A DNA stretch of 23,415 nucleotides from Chitinophagaceae bacterium (GTDB lineage: Bacteria; Bacteroidota; Bacteroidia; Chitinophagales; Chitinophagaceae). The stretch covers positions 1 to 23,415 of the forward strand of contig JAFMJX010000006.1 in assembly GCA_017853235.1 (NCBI GenBank), in the 5' to 3' direction. Every line of letters starts with the position of its first letter. The stretch's first letter is position 1. Position numbers and translations under genes: made by a program. The notes beneath the pieces were generated by a model. It was not told the DNA's origin, did no database searches, and was given only the letters and a program-made list of their open reading frames with translations. Positions 1-9,010 of this stretch are shown one piece after another.

Positions 1-102
1 ATTCAATCTTACGTAACAACCGAAAAATTATTATTACCAATTCCACAGCGTGAGATTGATAATAATACTAAAATAAAAATTCCTCAAAATCCTGGATATT
101 AA
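1..102 (+). CDS. SusD-like (RagB/SusD) lipoprotein, C-terminal fragment cut by window edge
   Basis: Reading from base 1, 33 codons run open to a TAA at 100-102 and end in LLLPIPQREID...PQNPGY. The motif 'P-I-P-Q-x-E-[IV]' followed by a terminal 'QNPGY' is the usual end of SusD-family starch/glycan-binding outer-membrane lipoproteins. The complete SusD at 16775-18298 ends the same way (FPIPQTEVEI...TQNPGY). SusD proteins cap the SusC transporter and bind oligosaccharides at the cell surface. The rest of the gene, and almost certainly its SusC partner, lie left of the window. It is followed within 30 bases by an intrinsic terminator, so the upstream SusCD transcript probably ends here. Only the last 33 residues are visible, but the signature is specific. 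Confidence 0.85.
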   Translation: MQSYVTTEKLLLPIPQREIDNNTKIKIPQNPGY

Positions 103-128
103 TTTTAAGTTTAAGTTTGTTGATATGT

Positions 129-165
129 GATTCTACCTTACAACTGTAGGGTAGAATCATTTTTA
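129..165 (+). terminator. Rho-independent terminator after the upstream susD
   Basis: The arms GATTCTACCTTAC (129-141) and GTAGGGTAGAATC (146-158) form a 13-bp stem with one G-U pair and an AACT loop, followed by ATTTTTAATT. Stem length and the downstream T-run fit an intrinsic terminator. It separates the upstream SusCD gene from the lyase/sulfatase genes. Confidence 0.8.
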
Positions 166-214
166 ATTCATGAATTTTTAATGAGCTTGTTCAATAAACT
201 TTTATTATTATTTT

Positions 215-240
215 TTGTCAAAACAATGGAATCTATTTTG
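215..240 (+). promoter_or_regulatory. Candidate Bacteroidota-type promoter for the lyase gene
   Basis: TTTG at 214-217 is followed after 16 bases by TATTTTG at 234-240. This resembles the Bacteroidota sigma-ABfr consensus (-33 TTTG or TTG, -7 TANNTTTG) but lacks one T in the -7 box. It sits just after the terminator and about 43 bases before the ATG at 283, a sensible place for a promoter. This is a consensus match only. Confidence 0.35.
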
Positions 241-282
241 TATAAAAAGTACCAAATTCAAAAAAAATAATTGAATGCTAAT

Positions 283-1455
283 ATGAAAAAAATAATCTAT
301 TTATTCTTTTTTATATTAATTCATACACAAGTATCTTTTAGCCAAACCGGATATTTCAAACAAACAAGTGCTTTATTATCAAAGGCTATTTTAAAAAATG
401 CCAATGAGGCCCTTTTATTAAAGCCTATTACGGTAACCCAACAACACAGTGAGAGATCTGCTGGCGGGGTTCATGACTTTTTTTCGGAGGGGGATTATTG
501 GTGGCCTGATTCATTGAATCCTTCTGGTCCTTATATACAAAAAGATGGTCTCTCCAATCCTAACAATTTTACAGCCCATCGCTTAGCAATGATTCGTTTT
601 AGTAAACTCGCAGGGGTTTGTACTTCTGCTTTTTTATTAACTAAGGATACTAAATATGCCAAACAAGTGGTGCATCACTTGAAGGCTTGGTTCATTGATA
701 CCGCTACTCTTATGAATCCCTCTTTATTATATGCGCAAGCCATTAAAGGAAGATTTACAGGAAGAGGAGTTGGTATTATTGATATGATTCAAATGATGGA
801 AGTGGCGCAAAGTGTTCGTGTTTTAGAAAAATACCATCAAATTGCACCCAATGATTTACTTATCATCAAAAAATGGTTCTCTAATTATTTGACATGGGTA
901 ACCACCCATCCTTATGGCATTGATGAAAGAGAAGCCAAAAACAATCATGGCACTTGCTGGACGATGCAAGTAGCAGTTTTTGCAAAACTAGTAAATGATG
1001 CTACTTTAATAGACTATTGTAAAAATAGATTTAAGACCGTGTTACTTCCCAATCAATTAGATAAAAATGGAAGTTTTCCTTTAGAATTAAAACGTACCAA
1101 ACCTTTTGGGTATTCCATATTTAACTTAGATGCAATGGTGACCTTAGCTCATGTATTATCCGATGAGCGCGATCATTTATTTGCAAATGAAACTCCTAAT
1201 CATATCACATTACAAAATGCGATTCAATTTTTATATCCCTATGTCAACGATAAAAATACTTGGCCTTATCATAAGGATGTGATGTATTGGAATGAGTGGC
1301 CGGTGGCACAACCTTTTTTATTGTTTGGGGCTATTGCATATCAGCAACAAAACTGGTATACACTTTGGAAGAAACTTGATCATTTTCCAACGAATGAGGA
1401 AGTCATTAGAAATTTACCAATTAGAAACCCATTAATTTGGCTAGAAAACCAATGA
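283..1455 (+). CDS. Alginate-lyase-superfamily polysaccharide lyase (PF05426-like; PL5/PL38-type)
   Basis: Predicted exported (alpha/alpha) barrel lyase that cleaves a uronic-acid-containing polysaccharide by beta-elimination. Starting at ATG 283 gives 390 residues; an in-frame TTG at 271 only adds MNAN before the signal peptide. Residues 1-20 (MKKIIYLFFF...SFS) form a signal peptide, with cleavage probably before Q21. Family marks: DYWWPD (71-76), a GPY..KDG segment (82-89), the NNHGTCW motif (220-226) that matches the catalytic Asn-His region of alginate-lyase-superfamily enzymes, and RTKPFGYS (271-278), whose Tyr277 is the likely catalytic tyrosine. Full length, no break. PL5 and PL38 share this fold; PL38 members act on glucuronan or alginate, so substrate and exact CAZy family are uncertain. 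It lies 112 bases before the sulfatase genes on the same strand, consistent with a common sulfated polyuronide substrate. Confidence 0.8.
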   Translation: MKKIIYLFFFILIHTQVSFSQTGYFKQTSALLSKAILKNANEALLLKPITVTQQHSERSAGGVHDFFSEGDYWWPDSLNPSGPYIQKDGLSNPNNFTAHRLAMIRFSKLAGVCTSAFLLTKDTKYAKQVVHHLKAWFIDTATLMNPSLLYAQAIKGRFTGRGVGIIDMIQMMEVAQSVRVLEKYHQIAPNDLLIIKKWFSNYLTWVTTHPYGIDEREAKNNHGTCWTMQVAVFAKLVNDATLIDYCKNRFKTVLLPNQLDKNGSFPLELKRTKPFGYSIFNLDAMVTLAHVLSDERDHLFANETPNHITLQNAIQFLYPYVNDKNTWPYHKDVMYWNEWPVAQPFLLFGAIAYQQQNWYTLWKKLDHFPTNEEVIRNLPIRNPLIWLENQ

Positions 1456-1567
1456 TTTTATATTTAAAATTGATGGATCTATCCATAAAAAATTATTATA
1501 ACATACCACTTAACACTAAAATCATCCTTACTACATAAATCATTTAAAATTTAAGAACAACCTAAAT

Positions 1568-3157
1568 ATGAAAAAAAATATATTGTTTTCCTCTTTACTA
1601 ATACTCGCATTGAGTATTCAGAGTATGGCACAAAAAAACAGCAAACCCAATATTTTATTTATTGCTGTAGATGACTTGAAGCCTGAACTAGGTGCCTATG
1701 GGAATAAAATGGTTAAAACGCCTAACATTGACAGATTGGCTAAAATGTCAACTGTTTTTTTAAGCAACTATTGTCAACAAGCAGTTTGTGGACCTACTCG
1801 TGCTAGTTTAATGACTGGTATGCGTCCTGATTACACAAAAATTTGGGATTTAAAAACTCAAATGCGTGACATGAATCCCGATATTCAAACACTTCCTCAA
1901 TACTTAATTACACAAGGGTACAATGCTGTTGGTACTGGAAAAATTTACCATCCTAGTAGTGCTATTGGTAAAATTGATCCAGTAAGTTGGAACCTTCCTT
2001 ATTTAGAGCCTCAGGAATCGGATTATGCCAATCATTTAGGAAAGCCTGCGAACAGTCAATATCAAAAGCCGGAGAACAAACAATTATTTGTCAATAAAAA
2101 ACAAAGAGTGCAAAGAGACAATGATGATGAAGAGCCTACCACTATCAAAGGTCCTTCAACGGAGTGTATTGATGTGCCCGATGACGCTTATGATGATGGA
2201 GTAATTGCATTGTTAGCTAAAAAGCAAATGATTCAATTTTCAAAAGAAGCAAAACCCTATTTTATGGCAGTGGGTTTCCATAAACCTCATTTGCCTTTTG
2301 TAGCCCCTAAAAAATATTGGGATTTGTATAATAGAGCCGACATGCCGTTGGCCACTTTTACAGAGCATGCTAAAGATGCTCCGGAAATTGCCTACCATAA
2401 ATCTGGGGAATTAAGAAACTACATTGATATACCTGAATTTGCGACTTATAATCAACCAGGATTTCACATTTATTTAAAAGAAGAAAAACAAAAAGAATTA
2501 ATTCATGGATACTATGCAGCAGTTTCTTATATGGATGCGCAAGTAGGTATTTTATTAAATACTTTAGATTCCTTAGGCACTTTAAAAAATACGATTGTGG
2601 TATTGTGGGGAGATCATGGTTGGCATTTAGGGGACCATGATTTATGGGAAAAGCATACTAATTTGGAAAACGCGACGCGTGCTCCATTAATTATTGCTGC
2701 TCCTGGTATGAAGCCTGGAAATTCAAAATCTTTAACTGAGCATCTTGATATTTTCCCTACCATATGCGATTTAGCTGGTGTAGGAATACCAAAGCAATTG
2801 CAGGGTAAAAGTTTGAAACCTATTATGCAAAACAACACAAGCTCGGTGAAGGAATTTTCGGTGAGTCAATACCCAAGAAAATTAAGTAAGGAAGAAATGC
2901 AAAAAGCAGGGTATGATTCCAACAAAATGATGGGCTACAGTTTAAGAACTAATCAATATCGTTTGACAATTTGGATGAATGACTTTACAACTAGTCAACC
3001 ATTTGATGCTAAAAAAGTATTTGCTTCCGAAATGTATGATTATAAGGCAGATCCTTTAGAAAAAGTAAATATTTATAAAACAGATAAATATAAAGATGTA
3101 GCTAAAGATATGTATGATAGAATGATTGCTTTTTTCAAATCACAAGAAAAAAAATAA
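1568..3157 (+). CDS. Iduronate-2-sulfatase-like S1 sulfatase (SulfAtlas S1_7-like), copy 1
   Basis: Predicted periplasmic sulfatase that hydrolyses sulfate esters on a glycan. The 529-residue protein has a signal peptide (1-21, ending SMA|Q). Metal-ligand Asp35-Asp36 lie in IAVDDLKPELGAYGN. The formylglycine motif C74-G-P-T-R gives a Cys-type sulfatase that needs maturation by an anSME or FGE encoded elsewhere. Other active-site marks are GKIYHP (Lys125, His128), HKPHLPF (His241), GDHGWHLGDH (Asp349, His350) and EKH (Lys362). The DDLKPELGAYGN, QQAVCGPTRASL and KIWDL signatures are those of the human iduronate-2-sulfatase-like group, and every catalytic residue I can align to that enzyme is present. 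The next gene is a close paralogue in tandem. Specificity for 2-O-sulfo-uronate is an inference from family; S1_7 members also act on algal galactans. Confidence 0.88.
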   Translation: MKKNILFSSLLILALSIQSMAQKNSKPNILFIAVDDLKPELGAYGNKMVKTPNIDRLAKMSTVFLSNYCQQAVCGPTRASLMTGMRPDYTKIWDLKTQMRDMNPDIQTLPQYLITQGYNAVGTGKIYHPSSAIGKIDPVSWNLPYLEPQESDYANHLGKPANSQYQKPENKQLFVNKKQRVQRDNDDEEPTTIKGPSTECIDVPDDAYDDGVIALLAKKQMIQFSKEAKPYFMAVGFHKPHLPFVAPKKYWDLYNRADMPLATFTEHAKDAPEIAYHKSGELRNYIDIPEFATYNQPGFHIYLKEEKQKELIHGYYAAVSYMDAQVGILLNTLDSLGTLKNTIVVLWGDHGWHLGDHDLWEKHTNLENATRAPLIIAAPGMKPGNSKSLTEHLDIFPTICDLAGVGIPKQLQGKSLKPIMQNNTSSVKEFSVSQYPRKLSKEEMQKAGYDSNKMMGYSLRTNQYRLTIWMNDFTTSQPFDAKKVFASEMYDYKADPLEKVNIYKTDKYKDVAKDMYDRMIAFFKSQEKK

Positions 3158-3274
3158 ATTAATGAATCAATCAATAAATCATTCATTCACTCACAACCTG
3201 ATTTGTTCAACCAACTCATTGTTTATTTATATAACCCAATATCTCATAAACGCCATCACTTTTAAATACTTTTC

Positions 3275-4885
3275 ATGAAAAAGATAATTATATTTTGTTT
3301 ACTTATTGTTGTAATACAAAGCCATACTATGGCGCAAACAAAATCAAAACCTAATATATTATTTATAGCAGTGGATGATTTAAAACCCATATTAGGGGCC
3401 TATGGCAACACTTTTATTAAAACGCCCAACATTGACCGATTGGCTAAAATGGGGACTACCTTTTTAAACAATTATTGTCAACAAGCAGTGTGTGGACCTA
3501 CGCGTGCTAGTTTATTAACCGGAATGCGTCCCGATATGACTAAAATTTGGGATCTCAAAACCCAAATTCGTGATGTGAGTCCTGATATTGTAACAATGCC
3601 TCAATACTTAATTACACAAGGGTATTCTACGCAAGGAATTGGAAAGGTATTTGATGTTAGAAACGTGGATGAAAATATTGACAAGGCTTCTTGGAGCGTT
3701 CCTTATTACAAAACAGATAAAAAGTATTATGTCCCTGAACTTGGTGAACCCGCCGAAGGAAGATACCAACAAAAGGATACTAAGTTAGCAGCTGAAAAAG
3801 TGATTAAAGAAGCCTTAGCAAAAGGGATGACTAAAGCTGAAGCCAATAATGAAGCCACTGCAAAAGTTCGACCAGCTACGGAATGTATTGATGTTCCTGA
3901 TAATGCTTATAATGATGGCGCAAATATTTTACAAGCAAAAGATATTCTTGCACAATTAAGTCAAAAAAAAGAACCCTTCTTTTTTGCTGTAGGTATTGCT
4001 AAACCACACTTACCTTTTGTAGCGCCAAAAAAATATTGGGATTTATATCAACGAGAAGATATTGTTTTAGAACCATTTCAAGATAAAATTAAAAATCCAA
4101 TTGATGTTGCTTATCATAATGCAGGAGAGTTAAGAGCTTATACCGATATCCCCGCAGTTATTGCATCTACTCCTCAAAAAGATTTTGGATTAACCTTATC
4201 TACCGAAAAACAAAAAGAATTATTACATGGCTATTATGCTGCTATTTCTTATACAGATGCATTAGTGGGTAAATTATTAAACACTTTGGATTCATTAGGG
4301 CTCACTAAAAACACCATCATCGTATTATGGGGAGATCATGGTTGGCATTTAGGAGATCATAATTTATGGTGTAAGCATAGCAATTTTGAACAAGCTACCC
4401 ATGCTCCATTAATTATTAGTGCACCAGGATATGTATCTAACAAAACAAAATCCTTTTCCGAACATTTGGATATTTTTCCCACTTTATGTGATTTAGCAGG
4501 AATTCCCATTCCCAACCAATTACAAGGAAAAAGCTTGAAGCCCATCATGAAAAATGCAATGGCTTCGGTGAAAGAATATGCGATAAGCCAGTATCCTAGA
4601 AGCGGGGTAGATGAAGAAAATGATCGCTTAGGGTATGGTCCAGCGAATGTCATGGGGTATTCCATTCGCAACAGTCAATACAGATATACTATTTGGATGA
4701 AGAATGGTTTTAGAACAACACAACCTTACAAAAAAGAATCGGAAATTGGTGATGAATTATACGACTATAAGGCGGATCCTCTAGAAAAAGTAAATGTGGC
4801 GAAGGATAAAAAATATGACATTGTTGCCAAAAAATTAAAAGCACAAATGTTGGCTTATTTTGCATCACAAGTCAACAAAAAATAA
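3275..4885 (+). CDS. Iduronate-2-sulfatase-like S1 sulfatase (S1_7-like), copy 2
   Basis: Tandem paralogue of the preceding gene (536 residues, signal peptide 1-20 ending TMA|Q). It has Asp34-Asp35, formylglycine motif C73-G-P-T-R, Lys124 in GKVFD, HLPF (His245), GDHGWHLGDH (Asp354, His355) and Lys367. It differs from copy 1 in two ways. The His four positions from the start of the GK[IV][YF]H motif is Asp127 here, and a roughly 25-residue Lys/Ala-rich stretch (about 169-196) replaces the acidic insert of copy 1. Both changes are near the substrate side in this fold, suggesting a different sulfate position or sugar rather than redundancy. The stop codon lies only 3 bases before the next ATG, so translation is probably coupled to the next sulfatase. 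A periplasmic sulfatase is a firm call; the substrate is not. Confidence 0.87.
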   Translation: MKKIIIFCLLIVVIQSHTMAQTKSKPNILFIAVDDLKPILGAYGNTFIKTPNIDRLAKMGTTFLNNYCQQAVCGPTRASLLTGMRPDMTKIWDLKTQIRDVSPDIVTMPQYLITQGYSTQGIGKVFDVRNVDENIDKASWSVPYYKTDKKYYVPELGEPAEGRYQQKDTKLAAEKVIKEALAKGMTKAEANNEATAKVRPATECIDVPDNAYNDGANILQAKDILAQLSQKKEPFFFAVGIAKPHLPFVAPKKYWDLYQREDIVLEPFQDKIKNPIDVAYHNAGELRAYTDIPAVIASTPQKDFGLTLSTEKQKELLHGYYAAISYTDALVGKLLNTLDSLGLTKNTIIVLWGDHGWHLGDHNLWCKHSNFEQATHAPLIISAPGYVSNKTKSFSEHLDIFPTLCDLAGIPIPNQLQGKSLKPIMKNAMASVKEYAISQYPRSGVDEENDRLGYGPANVMGYSIRNSQYRYTIWMKNGFRTTQPYKKESEIGDELYDYKADPLEKVNVAKDKKYDIVAKKLKAQMLAYFASQVNKK

Positions 4886-4888
4886 AAT

Positions 4889-6664
4889 ATGATCAATCGC
4901 TTTAAATATAGTCCATTTGTTTTTTGTAAAAAGTACGTCACTTTATTTATAGCAACTTCATTTGCCTCTTGCATGGTGATGAATATAAATGCGCAATCCT
5001 CCAATGGTAAAACGCAATCTTCCACCTCAAAAAATAAAAAACCAAATATCATTGTCATATTAACCGATGATATGGGCTTCTCAGATATTGGATGCTATGG
5101 CTCCGAAATTAACACTCCTAATATTGACTTGTTAGCCAAAAACGGAATTCGATATAGTCATTTTTATAATACTGCAAGATGTAGTCCTTCTCGTGCTTCC
5201 TTATTAACAGGACTTTATCCGCATCAAGCAGGAATGGGACATTTATCTACCGAAAATTATACCGAAGATGGATATGTAGATGATTTAAGTAAAAATGCAG
5301 TGACCATGGCCGAAGTATTTAAATCATCTGGATACGCGACCTATATGACAGGCAAATGGCATATTGCAAAAGATATTGTCAATCAAAATGACAAAAGTAA
5401 TTGGCCTGTGCAAAGAGGTTTTCAAAGATATTTTGGAACCTTAAATGGATCAGGAAGTTTTTATGATCCAGGTACTTTAGTAAGTAACAATACTTATATC
5501 ACTCCTGGTGTAAATTTTTATTATACCAATGCCATTACGGATACTACTATTAAATTTATTCAGGAACATAAAAGTACCAACCCTTTCTTTTTTTATATAG
5601 CATATACTGCAGCACATTGGCCATTACATGCACCTGAGAAGGAAGTTCAAAAATACAAAGGGGTATATGATCAAGGTTGGGATGCGATTAGGGAAGCAAG
5701 ATTTAATAAATTACAAAAATTAGGCATCATAAGTAAAGAAGCTGTCTTGACCGATCGTGGCGTAAGTATTCCTGCATGGGAGAATACTCCAATGAAAGAA
5801 TGGCAGGTAAGAAAAATGGAAGTGTATGCTGCGATGATTGATGTCATGGATCAAGGTATTGGAAAAATAATCACCACCTTAGAAAAAAAAGGAATTCTTG
5901 ACAATACCGTTATTTTTTATATGCATGATAATGGTGGATGTGCTGAACCTTTGGATTCGGACCAACCTGAAATTCCAGTGACACTCGAACAACAAAAAAT
6001 TCATCCTTATGCTAAAGACTCTGTATTTGTGGGGAAGAAACCTACTTATACAAGGGACGGTCAATTTATTAGAAGTGGCATGGGTGTCATGCCTGGTCCT
6101 GCAAATACTTGGGTGACTTATGGCATTGAATGGGCTAATGTGAGTAATACGCCATTTAAAATGTATAAACATTGGACACACGAAGGGGGAATTGCCTCTC
6201 CTTTAATTGTATATTGGCCTAAAGGAATTACCCAAAAAGGGGTTATTCGTCACCAAGACGCACACTTAATTGATATTATGGCTACCTGTGTGGATATTGC
6301 TGGCATTCCATATCCCAGCGCTTATAATGGGCACTCCATTCAACCTATGGAGGGAAAAAGTTTAGTAGGGACATTTAAAAATGTACCCATACAACGTGAT
6401 TTTATTTTTTGGGAACATGAGGGCAATAGAGCAATCAAAGCAGGTCCCTGGAAATTGGTTTCCAAAACTGAAAAAAACAAAGTGTTCACAGATAAGGATC
6501 AAGATGCTTGGGAATTATATAATATGGAAAAAGATCCAAGTGAAACCAAAGACCTTGCTAAACAATTTCCATTAAAAGTAAAAGAATTAGCGACATTGTG
6601 GGAGCAAGAAGCCATTCGCACCAAAGCCTTACCTTGGCCTTGGGACAAAAAAACAAAAAAATAG
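4889..6664 (+). CDS. S1 arylsulfatase-type sulfatase (PAS-like, S1_4-like)
   Basis: Exported S1 sulfatase of 591 residues. Metal ligands are Asp60-Asp61 (LTDDMGFSDIGCYG), the formylglycine motif is C98-S-P-S-R in the NTARCSPSRASLLTG signature, with GKWH (Lys156, His158), AAHWPLH (His243), MHDNGG (Asp347, Asn348) and YKHWTHEGG (Lys427). The pattern and length match the Pseudomonas arylsulfatase type (S1_4), which is active on aryl sulfates in vitro; natural targets in PULs are glycan sulfates. The N-terminus is unusual. A long n-region (MINRFKYSPFVFCKK) precedes the hydrophobic stretch, which ends in FASC28 and then NINAQ. It could be a lipoprotein lipidated at Cys28 or a signal-peptidase-I substrate cut before Gln36. 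The gene follows the previous stop by 3 bases and precedes the PL6 lyase by 47 bases, so it is mid-operon. Confidence 0.88.
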   Translation: MINRFKYSPFVFCKKYVTLFIATSFASCMVMNINAQSSNGKTQSSTSKNKKPNIIVILTDDMGFSDIGCYGSEINTPNIDLLAKNGIRYSHFYNTARCSPSRASLLTGLYPHQAGMGHLSTENYTEDGYVDDLSKNAVTMAEVFKSSGYATYMTGKWHIAKDIVNQNDKSNWPVQRGFQRYFGTLNGSGSFYDPGTLVSNNTYITPGVNFYYTNAITDTTIKFIQEHKSTNPFFFYIAYTAAHWPLHAPEKEVQKYKGVYDQGWDAIREARFNKLQKLGIISKEAVLTDRGVSIPAWENTPMKEWQVRKMEVYAAMIDVMDQGIGKIITTLEKKGILDNTVIFYMHDNGGCAEPLDSDQPEIPVTLEQQKIHPYAKDSVFVGKKPTYTRDGQFIRSGMGVMPGPANTWVTYGIEWANVSNTPFKMYKHWTHEGGIASPLIVYWPKGITQKGVIRHQDAHLIDIMATCVDIAGIPYPSAYNGHSIQPMEGKSLVGTFKNVPIQRDFIFWEHEGNRAIKAGPWKLVSKTEKNKVFTDKDQDAWELYNMEKDPSETKDLAKQFPLKVKELATLWEQEAIRTKALPWPWDKKTKK

Positions 6665-6711
6665 GTTTTAAAAAAGCCAAATCAATAGAATTCATTTATC
6701 AAACGATTGCT

Positions 6712-8958
6712 ATGAAATACAAATTATTATTTGCAATTTCTTTTTCTCTTATCCTGCAAGCCCAAGCTGCAGATATTTTAGTGTCTAATAAAACAGAATT
6801 AACGAATGCCATTAAACAAGCGGTTCCTGGGGATCAAATTATTTTAAGAAAAGGCATTTGGGAGAATGCAGAAATTATTTTTGAAGGAAATGGAACTGCT
6901 CAAAAAAATATTACTCTTAAAGCTGAAGTGGCGGGTCAAACCATTTTATCCGGTAATTCCTCCATCAAAATTGGAGGATCTTATTTAGTAGTGGATGGAT
7001 TGTATTTTAACAATGGATATCATTTAGAATCAGTAATTGAATTTCGAAAAAATGATCAATTATTGGCCAATCATTGTCGGGTTACGAATTGCACGATCAT
7101 GAATTTTTCTCCCCCTTCACGTTTTGAAAATGAAAATAATTGGGTGATATTTTGGGGACAATACAACAGAATTGACCATTGTACCATTGGCGACAAATTA
7201 AATGCAGGTACTACTATCATTGTAAATTTAAATGATGAGCGTAGTCAAAATAATTACCATTCTATTGACAGCAATTATTTTTATACTCGTTCTAATTTAG
7301 GTAGTAATGGGGGAGAGCTTTTGAGAATAGGTATTTCAAGATATTCTTTGACCCCTTCTCAAACTACTATCAAAAATAATTATTTTGAAAAGTGTAGCGG
7401 TGAAGTAGAAATTATTTCGGTGAAAAGCTGTTATAATTATGTTGTAGACAATACTTTTTATGAGTGCGAAGGGGCGGTGGTACTGCGACATGGCAATCAC
7501 AATGTTATTTCGGGTAATTTGTTTTTAGGGAATAACAAGCCTAATACGGGTGGCATCAGGGTGATTAATCCTAATCAAACTGTGACGAATAATTTGGTGA
7601 TAAATTGTGTGGGGGATCGATTTAGATCGGCATTGAGTGTGATGAATGCAGTGCCCAATTCACAACTTAACAGATATTTTCAAGTAAAGGACAGTAAAAT
7701 CACAAATAATAGTTTTATTAATTGTTCGAATATCATTTTTGGAGTAGGGAAAGATTTTGAAAGAACTTTACCTCCTGCCAATGTACTTTTTGAAAATAAT
7801 TTTATCACCCCTGTGGGTAAAAATTTGTATCAGGATGAAAATAAAGATGGAGGAATTATTTTTAAATCAAATGCAAGCGCTATTGCTACTTCATTACAAG
7901 GATTTAAAACTACTTCCTTACAAAAAGTAAATTGGCATAATTTAACACTTCTTCTTCCAGCAGATCAAAGTATGGGTGCTCATTTGGACAAAGTCGCGTT
8001 TGTTGAAAAAGATAAAGTGGGTGCTTATTGGAAACTTCCTGCTGCTGTTGCCGTGAATAAAGGCAAACTGATTCAAGTGAATGCCATTCCTTCTATGGAA
8101 CTTGCAGAAGTCATTGCTAAGGCCAATGCCAATGATACTATTTTATTGCTAGATCCTTTGTATGAATTAAAAAAACCCATATTCATATCAAAGCCACTTG
8201 TGATTATGGCAAAATCAAAAGCGGAGTGGGTGAATGCAGTGGAAAAAAGTATTCCTAGTTTTATCACGCTTGAAAATGGTGGGTCCTTGATGATTCAAGG
8301 AATTCATTTTAATAGTGCATATAAAAGTTATGGGGATGCACAAAGTGCTATTGTGACTTCCAAAACAAAAATGTTGCAACATTATGTATTGAAGGTTGAG
8401 AACTGCGAGTTTTATAATTTTAATGAATCTTCTTATGCATGTATCAAAGCCAGCAAAGGAAGTTTGGCGGACAGTATTGTAGTGGATCATTGTATTTTTA
8501 GAAATATGAGTGGGAACGGAATTGATTTATCTAGTGAAAGAGATGACAAAGGAATGTACAACGCCGAAAAAGTAATTGTAAGAAATACTGTTTTTTACAA
8601 TATGTTAGCTAGTGCGATGAATGTATATCGTGGTGGGAATGACGAAAGTACTACCGGCCCTGCTGTCACCATAGATCATTGTTTATTTAATGATGTTGAT
8701 AATAGAGAGCAAGGCTGTGTGATTAAATTATTAGGGGTTCAATACGCACGTATTATAAATTCCTCCTTTTATTTAAGTGGGCAAGGGGGTAGTTCCATTA
8801 TGTTTCAAGAGTTACGTTGGGATAATATCAAGGTAGATCATTGTAATTTTTATAAATCTGGAAGAATTCAATCCTTCAGAACTCAGTTGATTGGAAAAAA
8901 TAATACTAATATACCTCCTACAGCCAATACACTTTCCTTCAAAAATTATGTCCAATAA
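6712..8958 (+). CDS. PL6 polysaccharide lyase (chondroitinase B/alginate lyase family), two-domain
   Basis: Exported right-handed beta-helix lyase of 748 residues, starting at ATG 6712 with signal peptide 1-20 (QAQA|AD). The reading frame stays open back to 6598, but that stretch overlaps the previous sulfatase and lacks an export signal ahead of it. The N-terminal catalytic helix (about 21-375) carries PL6 hallmarks: NGGE (199-202), EVEIISVKS with Ca-binding Glu231/Glu233 and catalytic Lys238, LRHGN with catalytic Arg259, and NTGGIRV (278-284). The Glu-Lys and Lys-Arg spacings (5 and 21) equal those of chondroitinase B (E245, K250, R271). A second helix domain (about 455-748) gives the long two-domain form. 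Known PL6 enzymes cleave dermatan sulfate or alginate. Beside IdoA-sulfatase-like genes, a dermatan-type or sulfated polyuronide target is attractive but unproven. Confidence 0.88.
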   Translation: MKYKLLFAISFSLILQAQAADILVSNKTELTNAIKQAVPGDQIILRKGIWENAEIIFEGNGTAQKNITLKAEVAGQTILSGNSSIKIGGSYLVVDGLYFNNGYHLESVIEFRKNDQLLANHCRVTNCTIMNFSPPSRFENENNWVIFWGQYNRIDHCTIGDKLNAGTTIIVNLNDERSQNNYHSIDSNYFYTRSNLGSNGGELLRIGISRYSLTPSQTTIKNNYFEKCSGEVEIISVKSCYNYVVDNTFYECEGAVVLRHGNHNVISGNLFLGNNKPNTGGIRVINPNQTVTNNLVINCVGDRFRSALSVMNAVPNSQLNRYFQVKDSKITNNSFINCSNIIFGVGKDFERTLPPANVLFENNFITPVGKNLYQDENKDGGIIFKSNASAIATSLQGFKTTSLQKVNWHNLTLLLPADQSMGAHLDKVAFVEKDKVGAYWKLPAAVAVNKGKLIQVNAIPSMELAEVIAKANANDTILLLDPLYELKKPIFISKPLVIMAKSKAEWVNAVEKSIPSFITLENGGSLMIQGIHFNSAYKSYGDAQSAIVTSKTKMLQHYVLKVENCEFYNFNESSYACIKASKGSLADSIVVDHCIFRNMSGNGIDLSSERDDKGMYNAEKVIVRNTVFYNMLASAMNVYRGGNDESTTGPAVTIDHCLFNDVDNREQGCVIKLLGVQYARIINSSFYLSGQGGSSIMFQELRWDNIKVDHCNFYKSGRIQSFRTQLIGKNNTNIPPTANTLSFKNYVQ

Positions 8959-9010
8959 ATGAATATCCACTTAAATGCACTTAATATAAAATAGCTTAAA
9001 AAATCTTTTT

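Noticed and set aside
271..282. TTG start adding four residues to the first lyase
   Set aside because: The ATG at 283 begins a normal MKK-type signal peptide; the TTG adds nothing recognisable.
1473..1486. ATGGAT-CT-ATCCAT inverted repeat after the first lyase gene
   Set aside because: Only a 6-bp stem with a 2-base loop, followed by A-rich rather than T-rich sequence on the plus strand, so not a convincing terminator; function unclear.
3163..3192. AATGAATCAATCAATAAATC-type short repeats between the tandem sulfatases
   Set aside because: Low-complexity AT-rich tetranucleotide pattern with only a weak hairpin; too short and degenerate to call an array or terminator.
6598..6711. In-frame upstream extension of the PL6 gene starting at GTG 6598
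   Set aside because: It overlaps the end of the preceding sulfatase and would put 38 charged residues before an obvious signal peptide; ATG 6712 is the natural start.
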